In this document: positions 1 through 3,811 of the stretch, one piece after another | Numbering within the stretch: the first letter of the stretch is position 1 | Layout of the letters: each line of letters starts with the position of its first letter | Assembly (NCBI GenBank): GCA_023416855.1 | Contig: JAEZGU010000233.1 | Coordinates: 1-5,234, forward strand | Length of the DNA stretch: 5,234 nt | Direction: 5' to 3' | From: Bacillota bacterium | GTDB lineage: Bacteria > Bacillota > Clostridia > Tissierellales > Sedimentibacteraceae | Translations under genes and position numbers: made by a program | The notes under the pieces: generated by a model | The model's database searches: none | Seen by the model: the letters and a program-made list of their open reading frames with translations, nothing else | Told to the model about the DNA's origin: nothing

Positions 1-126
1 GTGTGAGATAAGGTCAACAACTTTGTTTGAATAACCCCATTCATTGTCATACCATGATACTAACTTAACGAAGTTTCCGTTCAATGCGATACCAGCTTCA
101 GCATCGAATATTGAAGTACGTGCATC
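1..126 (-). pseudogene. gap: 3' fragment of glyceraldehyde-3-phosphate dehydrogenase gene
   Basis: The minus strand reads a continuous 42-residue stretch beginning DARTSIFDAEAGIAL and containing NFVKLVSWYDNEWGYS and then VVDLISH at the window edge. This is the conserved C-terminal part of glycolytic GAPDH (D-glyceraldehyde-3-phosphate + NAD + phosphate to 1,3-bisphosphoglycerate), in which the WYDNEWGYSN segment is near-invariant. Only about 42 of the usual ~335 residues are present: the NAD-binding domain and the catalytic cysteine are absent. Similarity stops at the Asp codon at 126-124, where a Gly codon would normally precede; instead the frame reads ATC, AAA and then an in-frame TAA at 135-133. 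A few terminal residues and the stop lie beyond position 1. Because phage lysis genes sit immediately upstream, I infer that this is the 3' piece of a gap gene split by integration; a plain duplication or deletion remnant is the alternative. Confidence 0.9.
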
Positions 127-295
127 GATTTTTTAACAGTAAAATTTTTATATGTGATTATTGTTTTTTTGCATTGCGTTATTCAAATAGATTTATAACG
201 TAATACATACTAGAAACAAGTTTACTATACTTGCAGAATAAATTCAAGTATACTCTACTCCGATAGCAAAACTCCAAACTCCCACAAAAAAAGCG
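127..295. other. Gene-free junction between gap fragment and phage genes; candidate attachment-site arm
   Basis: No credible reading frame or RNA gene is seen here. The stretch is A+T rich and holds two dyads: 173-182 with 195-204 (ATTGCGTTAT / ATAACGTAAT, 9 of 10 positions complementary) and 226-233 with 245-252 (TATACTTG / CAAGTATA, perfect, 11-nt spacer). It lies exactly between the truncated gap sequence and the terminator of the phage lysis operon, where attR and the integrase or excisionase arm sites of a prophage would be expected. That role is an inference from position; the core overlap sequence cannot be defined without the other end of the element. Confidence 0.35.
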
Positions 296-343
296 AAAAA
301 AAATTAAGTAGGGATACCACGAAAGTACCCCTAACTTAATTTT
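296..343 (-). terminator. Intrinsic terminator of the phage lysis operon
   Basis: Positions 300-309 pair with 334-343 (10 bp), 310-313 with 329-332 (4 bp, after a bulged A at 333), and 315-317 with 325-327, around a 7-nt loop at 318-324. On the minus strand the hairpin is followed by a run of eight U at 303-296. It sits 22 bp past the stop of the last lysis-operon gene and faces the gap fragment, so it would end late phage transcription at the element boundary. Confidence 0.9.
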
Positions 344-365
344 ATCCGTCAATATGATGTTCTTA

Positions 366-539
366 CTATGCTTTATCCAAAGCCGTACTCTTACCAAAGT
401 AATAACCAATAACCATACTTATTATTGGAGTTACAGTAGTAGGAATATCCTTACCCATACAGAATCAGGCAACTGTTAAAATCCCAAATATTAATGTTAA
501 AAATAAAGCTATAAATTTTCTTGTCTCAACATTCTTCAT
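366..539 (-). pseudogene. Small phage membrane protein (holin-like), interrupted by TGA
   Basis: An ATG at 539-537 opens a 58-codon frame starting MKNVETRKFIALFLTLIFG and ending IGYYFGKSTALDKA before TAG at 368-366. Codon 25 (467-465) is TGA, in the context GCC TGA TTC, inside a hydrophobic stretch where Trp (TGG) would fit. The reading frame continues sensibly on both sides, so I read this as one gene with a point nonsense mutation. Two hydrophobic segments are visible, about residues 9-24 and 36-50. The start is only 2 bp past the endolysin stop, and an AAGGGAG ribosome site lies inside the end of the endolysin gene (556-550, 10 nt from ATG), so it is translationally linked to the lysis operon. 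Small two-helix proteins ending in an 'IGYYFG' stretch occur beside endolysins in clostridial phages; a holin or holin-partner role (compare XhlB of PBSX-type cassettes) is likely but unproven. Confidence 0.7.
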
Positions 540-541
540 AT

Positions 542-1123
542 CTACTTAACTCCCTTCAGTATCTGATTTACAACCTCTTGTACTTCTTTAGCCTTAGCAA
601 TTGTCTTAGCTCCAACGATACCATCAGCAACTAAACCAGTTATTGTCTGAAATTCTTTTATTGTCATATCATCCTCACCTATACCCTTTAAAACACTATC
701 TCTAATCTGAATTTTCTTTTCCTGACTAATCCCTACAAGCTCTATTAATGTTACGTGCCAAGGTTCGTAATCCATAGTTTTCACTAACCCATACTTCTTT
801 AGCTGTACATTGGTTAACGCTTTAAACCATGTATCGTCAATGTCCATAGCTATACAATAACAATGATTACTCTGCCCATAAGGCGCTGCCCAGCACTTTT
901 TATTTGCTCCTGTACCTGTATATACCGCACCATTAGGCAGCTGATATGCACCTTTACGTGTTTTAAGTACCAAAGCATTAGTAGCTTCTTGGCACTCTAG
1001 TGACCTATATCCTGCTACACAGGTACAATCCTTTTTATAATCAGTACATACCTGCGTTACAGCATCTAGCAGTTTCTTATATATGTACGCTTGGTCAGGA
1101 TGTTTAAAAATCACTTTATTCAT
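542..1123 (-). CDS. Phage endolysin: M15-family peptidase with C-terminal peptidoglycan-binding segment
   Basis: The 193-residue protein has the zinc-peptidase signature of family M15 (VanY / D,D- or L,D-peptidase type endolysins). Residues 85-94 read SNHCYCIAMD, matching SxHxxxxAxD with zinc ligands H87 and D94, and residues 120-123 read EPWH, giving the catalytic Glu120 and third ligand H123. An N-terminal GYRS segment (38-41) is also usual in these enzymes. Residues about 152-178 (IKEFQTITGL then DGIVGAKTIAKA) match the second half of a PG_binding_1 repeat. It should cleave peptide stems or cross-links of peptidoglycan at the end of the lytic cycle; there is no signal peptide, so export needs a holin. 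The site normally holding Gly in the motif is Cys88, and seven cysteines (26, 33, 35, 44, 77, 88, 90) is a high number. ATG at 1123 has AGGTGA (1136-1131) 7 nt upstream, and the gene follows the holin gene by 16 bp. It appears intact. Confidence 0.9.
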   Translation of the reverse strand: MNKVIFKHPDQAYIYKKLLDAVTQVCTDYKKDCTCVAGYRSLECQEATNALVLKTRKGAYQLPNGAVYTGTGANKKCWAAPYGQSNHCYCIAMDIDDTWFKALTNVQLKKYGLVKTMDYEPWHVTLIELVGISQEKKIQIRDSVLKGIGEDDMTIKEFQTITGLVADGIVGAKTIAKAKEVQEVVNQILKGVK

Positions 1124-1139
1124 ATAAATATCACCTCAC

Positions 1140-1463
1140 TTAATTTATTATTGCTACAGCAATAGCAGTAATTGTTGAAAACAATGCAGTTATAAATATT
1201 CCGTACAATGCAAGCCGACCTTTTGTAATTTCAGTTTTGTTGGTCTGATTTTGAGTTAACATAGTTATACAATTTTCAATTTTTGAGATAGCTTCTCTTA
1301 ACTCAAAATGTGACTTAGTATTAGCTTCTTTGCTTTCATACTGGGACTTTTCTATTTCATCAAATTTATCATCATGCTCATCTAATCGTTTATTTATAAC
1401 CTTTATATCCTGTTTGATATCATCATGTTTGGTATTACAAAGTTCTTTGTTGTACTCTTCCAT
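1140..1463 (-). CDS. XhlA-like phage holin / hemolysin-type membrane protein
   Basis: The 107-residue protein has a long, highly charged, heptad-like N-terminal region (about residues 10-70, many Lys, Glu, Asp and Ile at coiled-coil spacing) followed by a single hydrophobic C-terminal helix (about residues 84-106, LALYGIFITALFSTITAIAV). This arrangement, the length, and the place directly before an endolysin fit the XhlA (haemolysin XhlA) family, which works with a second membrane protein to release endolysin in PBSX-like phages. The start ATG at 1463-1461 has a strong AGGTGA site (1475-1470) 6 nt upstream. It is the first gene of a lysis operon with the endolysin and the broken small membrane gene. 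Sequence identity was not checked by search; another tail-proximal coiled-coil membrane protein is the main alternative. Confidence 0.8.
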   Translation of the reverse strand: MEEYNKELCNTKHDDIKQDIKVINKRLDEHDDKFDEIEKSQYESKEANTKSHFELREAISKIENCITMLTQNQTNKTEITKGRLALYGIFITALFSTITAIAVAIIN

Positions 1464-1497
1464 ATAAAATCACCTCGCCTTCTATGATATTTATCAT

Positions 1498-1526
1498 TTG
1501 ACAATCTCTACCAATTAACATACAAT
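1498..1526 (+). promoter_or_regulatory. Plus-strand sigma-70/A-type promoter for a short RNA
   Basis: TTGACA at 1498-1503 is followed by a 17-bp spacer and TACAAT at 1521-1526: a perfect -35 box, optimal spacing and a five-of-six -10 box. It points right, against all the genes here, and an intrinsic terminator begins about 20 nt after the predicted start site near 1533. Confidence 0.6.
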
Positions 1527-1534
1527 GTAATTGG
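1511..1534. repeat. Inverted repeat upstream of the holin gene
   Basis: CCAATT at 1511-1516 pairs with AATTGG at 1529-1534, and ACAT at 1518-1521 with ATGT at 1525-1528, leaving a bulged A (1517) and a 3-nt loop. It overlaps the -10 box of the plus-strand promoter and lies about 48 bp before the holin start, so it could be an operator acting on either direction of transcription, or a hairpin in the lysis-operon leader. No regulator is seen in the window. Confidence 0.4.
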
Positions 1535-1594
1535 TTTTATGTAAGCACTAAAAAAGACAGGACGATTGTCGAGGGCAACCCTGTCTTTTGTTTT
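1533..1594 (+). ncRNA. Candidate ~60-nt small RNA ending in a strong hairpin
   Basis: The promoter at 1498-1526 would start a transcript near 1533. It would end at an extended hairpin: 1552-1561 pairs with 1580-1589 (AAAAGACAGG / CCTGTCTTTT, 10 bp), with an inner helix 1566-1570 / 1574-1578 (five pairs, one G-U) around a GAG loop, followed on the plus strand by TTTTGTTTTATT. This gives a promoter-plus-terminator unit with no coding capacity, divergent from the lysis genes and aimed at the 3' end of the PBECR4 gene. It could be a regulatory RNA or simply an insulator. Transcription is not shown by the sequence alone. Confidence 0.45.
1552..1589. terminator. Bidirectional intrinsic terminator between the PBECR4 gene and the lysis operon
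   Basis: This is the 10-bp stem hairpin of the candidate small RNA. Read on the minus strand it is followed by TTTTT (1555-1551), read on the plus strand by a U-rich tail (1586-1595), so it can stop transcription in both directions. Together with the hairpin at 1619-1648 it forms a double stop behind the PBECR4 gene. Confidence 0.8.
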
Positions 1595-1618
1595 ATTAAT
1601 AAATTTAGTTGTTGACAT

Positions 1619-1648
1619 GAAAAAAGACCCTCGGTTAAGAAGGTCTTG
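1619..1648 (-). terminator. Terminator of the PBECR4 gene
   Basis: AAGACC at 1625-1630 pairs with GGTCTT at 1643-1648, and on the minus strand the stem runs into a U-run at 1626-1620. It begins 5 bp past the stop codon at 1653. Confidence 0.8.
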
Positions 1649-1652
1649 AGTA

Positions 1653-2330
1653 TTACTCTTTTTCTTTTATAGCTGCTACTTGTCTTTGAACTTCCATTAT
1701 TTCGCTAATTTCTTTTGCTATAGAAACATTCCATCTTTCAACTATTTCAACTTTATATATTTTCCTTTGTCTTTGACTTTTTAAAAATTTATCACCTTTA
1801 TATGTATTACCTATTGGTTCAACTAAGAAAGTTACAGGAAAGAAATCACCATTTTTACTTCTAACACCCAAATGAATATTCACATTATGATATTCATCAT
1901 AAAACATTAATTTACAATCCACCGAACATTTCTTTACTTTAGCCTTATCAAATTCTATCACATAAGGATTCTGCAACAACTGATAAACGAATGGAAAATA
2001 TAAAATTCTATTCCTGTTTAAATCGAATTCATGCTTGTTAATAGCTTCTAATTTTTCAAAGGACAAACCTTCATCTCTAATTTTTTTGTAACCAAAATCA
2101 CCTTCATACTTTATATGATGCATAGTAGAAGAAGTAATATAATGTAATCCAAGAAGATGACAAAAATTTGTTTTATGAAATTTTAGAGTAATTGCCAAAT
2201 CATCATTTAATTGATACTTAAAAATATAAGGCATTAAATAATTCTCGTAGAACTCTTGAATTGTCCTAATATCAATGTTTGATTCATTCGGAACATAATT
2301 TAAATTAAGTAAATTCTCTTTTTTAAGCAT
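1653..2330 (-). CDS. PBECR4-like stand-alone putative phage nuclease (toxin candidate)
   Basis: The 225-residue protein has the hallmark segments of the PBECR4 domain (phage Barnase-EndoU-ColicinE5/D-RelE-like nuclease 4): ITLKFHKTNFCHLLGLHYI at 47-65, NRILYFPFVYQLL at 107-119, then a beta-rich part with IHLGVRS at 152-158 and FFPVTFLVEP at 163-172. Conserved-looking polar residues that could be catalytic are H58, H63, R108 and H153; this is a guess from the pattern. The BECR fold is shared by RNases and tRNases of toxin systems, so RNA cleavage is the expected but unproven activity. An acidic/basic helix (199-225) closes the protein; there is no signal peptide or membrane segment, so it acts in the cytosol. 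ATG at 2330 is preferred because AAGGAA (2342-2337) is 6 nt away; a TTG directly upstream (2333) would be too close. It has its own terminator, and upstream lies a promoter with a structured RNA, suggesting an RNA-controlled toxin. Confidence 0.78.
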   Translation of the reverse strand: MLKKENLLNLNYVPNESNIDIRTIQEFYENYLMPYIFKYQLNDDLAITLKFHKTNFCHLLGLHYITSSTMHHIKYEGDFGYKKIRDEGLSFEKLEAINKHEFDLNRNRILYFPFVYQLLQNPYVIEFDKAKVKKCSVDCKLMFYDEYHNVNIHLGVRSKNGDFFPVTFLVEPIGNTYKGDKFLKSQRQRKIYKVEIVERWNVSIAKEISEIMEVQRQVAAIKEKE

Positions 2331-2343
2331 CAATTATTCCTTA

Positions 2344-2382
2344 TAAACACAAAAAACCTCGATTAGAGGCATTTTGTGTTTA
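2344..2382 (-). terminator. Terminator hairpin between the structured RNA and the PBECR4 gene
   Basis: An outer stem pairs 2344-2354 with 2372-2382 (11 bp) and an inner stem pairs CCTC at 2357-2360 with GAGG at 2366-2369 around a 5-nt loop. On the minus strand the inner hairpin is followed by six U (2356-2351), the classic terminator pattern; the outer stem can instead form around it. It ends only ~14 bp before the PBECR4 start codon, so the gene is reached only by read-through, or by a promoter I do not see. Such a leaky stop sets RNA-to-mRNA ratio in type III toxin-antitoxin loci. Confidence 0.75.
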
Positions 2383-2546
2383 AATAATTATTTAATATGT
2401 TGAGACAACAGATTAGATATAATACCGCTAATCACGGTGCGTCTTGGCTTTTTAGAGTCCCCAAGCGGAATAGATGGCTATCTCTTACATCTATTACAAA
2501 CCCCATGTCGTTTGTACGACCCAATAAACCTGTTTCCAGATTCCTT
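2344..2546 (-). ncRNA. Candidate ~200-nt structured RNA upstream of the PBECR4 gene
   Basis: Transcription from the promoter at 2553-2580 should start near 2546 and stop at the hairpin at 2344-2382. No open frame of note lies inside. Successive local stems on the minus strand are: 2543-2537/2532-2526 (7 bp, two G-U, closed by a GAAA tetraloop); 2520-2516/2511-2507 (GUCGU/ACGAC, 4-nt loop); 2495-2488/2476-2469 (AAUAGAUG/CAUCUAUU, 11-nt loop); 2465-2461/2447-2443 (CUUGG/CCAAG); 2433-2428/2416-2411 (GAUUAG/CUAAUC, 11-nt loop); 2410-2406/2402-2398 (UGUUG/CAACA); then an AT palindrome at 2380-2395 and the terminator. Alternative pairs such as CCGC 2468-2465 with GCGG 2428-2425, and ACAAAC with GUUUGU, allow a pseudoknot or switch. 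I see no tandem repeats like those of ToxI, CptI or TenpI, and I do not recognise a named RNA family. A role as RNA antitoxin or regulator is inferred from layout. Confidence 0.6.
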
Positions 2547-2552
2547 AATTAA

Positions 2553-2580
2553 ATTATACCACTTTTCCCCACATTGTCAA
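2553..2580 (-). promoter_or_regulatory. Near-consensus promoter with extended -10 driving the structured RNA
   Basis: On the minus strand TTGACA (2580-2575) and TATAAT (2558-2553) are separated by 16 bp, and the -10 box is preceded by TG-G (2561-2559), an extended -10. Both hexamers are perfect consensus. This is the strongest promoter in the window and implies a high-level housekeeping-sigma transcript, as expected of an abundant RNA rather than of a toxin mRNA. A direct repeat overlaps and precedes its -35 box. Confidence 0.8.
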
Positions 2581-2612
2581 AGGTTTTCAAAATTATTAAA
2601 AGGTTTTCAAAA
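2579..2612. repeat. 14-bp direct repeat abutting the -35 box (operator or UP-type element)
   Basis: AAAGGTTTTCAAAA occurs at 2579-2592 and again at 2599-2612, a 20-bp period, close to two helical turns. The proximal copy shares two bases with the -35 hexamer of the structured-RNA promoter. Same-face tandem sites at this spot suit a regulator bound next to RNA polymerase; an A/T-rich UP element is the simpler alternative. Confidence 0.55.
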
Positions 2613-2626
2613 AATATTTTACTTTA

Positions 2627-2701
2627 TCAAAAATAGTAAGAAAATATACATAAAAGTAGCAAAATCACATCAAAGCGAGTAATAATGCTACTTTCAGCCA
2701 T
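2627..2701 (-). CDS. Possible 24-residue hydrophobic peptide
   Basis: ATG at 2701-2699, with AAGG about 8 nt upstream, opens a 24-codon frame: a short polar head MAESSIITRFD followed by VILLLLCIFSYYF and TGA at 2629-2627. A charged head with one membrane helix is the shape of type I toxins and small membrane regulators. It ends just upstream of the structured-RNA promoter. With so short a frame in A+T-rich DNA, chance is a real possibility, and the sequence is also explained by an inverted repeat at 2653-2694. Confidence 0.2.
   Translation of the reverse strand: MAESSIITRFDVILLLLCIFSYYF
2653..2694. repeat. 9-bp inverted repeat in the intergenic region
   Basis: AAAGTAGCA at 2653-2661 is perfectly complementary to TGCTACTTT at 2686-2694, with a 24-nt spacer. 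It lies in the ~240-bp gap between the structured-RNA promoter and the terminator of the CXXC gene. No U-run follows on either strand, so it is not a terminator; it may be an operator or a recombination remnant. Confidence 0.4.
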
Positions 2702-2802
2702 TTTTTAAGCCTTGAAACCGTTGATACTGTAAGGTTAAAAACCGAACCAAATAGTTGTTTTATTATATGTAGCTATGTCGCAGTATTATCCTTTTATGAC
2801 AT

Positions 2803-2832
2803 AAAAAGAGCCTGCCTTTTGAGCAAGTCCTT
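2803..2832 (-). terminator. Terminator of the CXXC-20-CXXC gene
   Basis: On the minus strand the arm at 2832-2823 pairs with 2815-2806 (nine of ten positions, two of them G-U, one mismatch) around a 7-nt loop, and is followed by a short U-run to 2803. It starts about 26 bp past the stop codon of the gene at 2859. Confidence 0.65.
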
Positions 2833-2858
2833 GTTTTATAATTTACAAATGAAGTCAA

Positions 2859-3158
2859 CTAAGCTTTATTTTCTTTAACTTTAATATGATATCTCATAAA
2901 ATATGGAAATATACATAAGATAAAAGATGCCCAAATTAAATATATTAAAAGTGAATATGCTCCAAAATAACGGTAACAATATTTTTGAAACAACAATGGT
3001 AGCGGAATACCTATTGAAACTACCAGTCGAGAAATAAAATTAATATAATGCTTAGTTTTACAACGTTCACACTCGATAGGTCTATATCCAAATAAAAAGG
3101 ATTTGAAAATATTATGCCATCTAAACTGTGAAGAACAATTCTTACATCTTTGTATCAT
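2859..3158 (-). CDS. CXXC-20-CXXC family small membrane protein
   Basis: From ATG at 3158 the protein has 99 residues. It opens with two CXXC knuckles, C5-K-N-C8 and C30-E-R-C33, separated by 21 residues that include FRWHNIFKSF and GYRPIEC, then a hydrophobic stretch with two likely membrane helices (about 43-58 and 67-90), and a basic tail ending KENKA. This matches the Firmicutes family known as cxxc_20_cxxc protein (a CXXC pair about 20 residues apart followed by ~45 hydrophobic residues), whose function is unknown. The four cysteines likely hold one zinc ion on the cytoplasmic side; that is an inference. A very strong AGGAGG lies upstream: a TTG at 3161 has 8-nt spacing and would add one Met, while ATG at 3158 has 11-nt spacing; either may be the start. 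The gene seems monocistronic with its own terminator and no clear promoter. Confidence 0.75.
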   Translation of the reverse strand: MIQRCKNCSSQFRWHNIFKSFLFGYRPIECERCKTKHYINFISRLVVSIGIPLPLLFQKYCYRYFGAYSLLIYLIWASFILCIFPYFMRYHIKVKENKA

Positions 3159-3161
3159 CAA

Positions 3162-3363
3162 GTAGTGTACCTCCTAAACTTCTGTATTACATACTATTTA
3201 ACAATCATGAAATACTCTTCTATTTTACAACTATATACCATAAAATAGAATTTTGCTTTACATTATTATCCTTAAGCGACACATATTTGATATTGAGTGA
3301 TTTAAAAGGACTACCCATTTCTGAGTAATCCCCTATAACCGTATAGAAAAAAGCCTATTATAT
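3162..3363. other. Intergenic region without recognised gene
   Basis: This stretch carries the AGGAGG ribosome site of the CXXC gene (3175-3170) and no convincing promoter, terminator or coding region. A small dyad CTATA/TATAG (3333-3337/3342-3346) is followed by six A on the plus strand, which does not make a terminator in either direction. Confidence 0.5.
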
Positions 3364-3750
3364 TCATATACCAATACATATGAGCCCTATAAAAATTATA
3401 AAAATATTCATTAGAGGACCAACTATACTATCTTCGCTATAACTTAATTTAGTTGTAACAAATGGGTTTTTGGAAATACGTGCAAAAGGGTCTGTTTTTG
3501 TTACTAACCCCAAAACACCACCAGAAATAAATAAAAATGATAATGCTTTTGGTTGATGATCACTAAAAAATAAAATCAAGAAAATTATAACTACCATTGC
3601 AACACACAATTTAATAGATGATTCTTTTTTTATCTTCATGATTCCCTCAATACATAGACTGTAATAATTATTCATTATACCATTAATATCCACTAAATCA
3701 AATGTCGTTCGTAGTTTTATCCTATACCGATGTAATTTCATCATATTCAT
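3364..3750 (-). CDS. Unknown three-helix membrane protein with upstream region replaced by an IS end
   Basis: I do not recognise this protein. Read from ATG at 3750 (others at 3744 and 3741) it has 128 residues: a basic, soluble head (KLHRYRIKLRTTFDLVDING, then NNYYSLCIEGIMKIKKES to residue 45), a helix at about 46-62, a second at about 69-83, a polar loop with PFARISKNPFVTTKLSYSEDS, and a third helix at about 109-128 that ends the protein. The polar head before the helices suggests a cytoplasmic N-terminus. The frame stays open upstream to a GTG at 3801, but those extra codons read through the terminal sequence of the IS21-type element, so I exclude them. No ribosome binding site precedes the ATGs on the IS side. 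The gene may thus have lost its 5' end or its expression signals when the IS inserted. No clear terminator follows. Confidence 0.5.
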   Translation of the reverse strand: MNMMKLHRYRIKLRTTFDLVDINGIMNNYYSLCIEGIMKIKKESSIKLCVAMVVIIFLILFFSDHQPKALSFLFISGGVLGLVTKTDPFARISKNPFVTTKLSYSEDSIVGPLMNIFIIFIGLICIGI

Positions 3751-3811
3751 GTTTTTGGCAATATAGAATTCAAGCATTCCGGAACTTAATTTTCCAAGCA
3801 CCCCATACCCA

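Noticed and set aside
179..409. 76-codon minus-strand frame across the lysis-operon terminator
   Set aside because: It crosses a strong terminator hairpin and overlaps the small phage gene out of frame; no ribosome site or protein-like pattern.
1551..2400. CRISPR array or type III antitoxin tandem repeats
   Set aside because: Several hairpins are present, but no direct repeats of 20-45 nt with regular spacing were found.
2398..2546. tRNA-like or 6S-like identity for the RNA upstream of the PBECR4 gene
   Set aside because: No T-loop, CCA end or cloverleaf spacing is seen, and it lacks the single long rod with a central bubble of 6S RNA.
2437..2682. 81-codon open frame on the plus strand across the structured RNA and its promoter
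   Set aside because: No ribosome site or recognisable protein pattern; it is antisense to a consensus promoter and hairpin-rich region, and the composition is that of read-through in non-coding DNA.
3128..3328. 66-codon plus-strand frame opposite the CXXC gene start
   Set aside because: No ribosome site, no family features, and it overlaps the 5' end and ribosome site of a better-supported gene.
3333..3352. CTATA/TATAG hairpin next to a run of six A
   Set aside because: The A-run follows on the plus strand and so would give U before the stem on the minus strand; wrong order for an intrinsic terminator in both directions.
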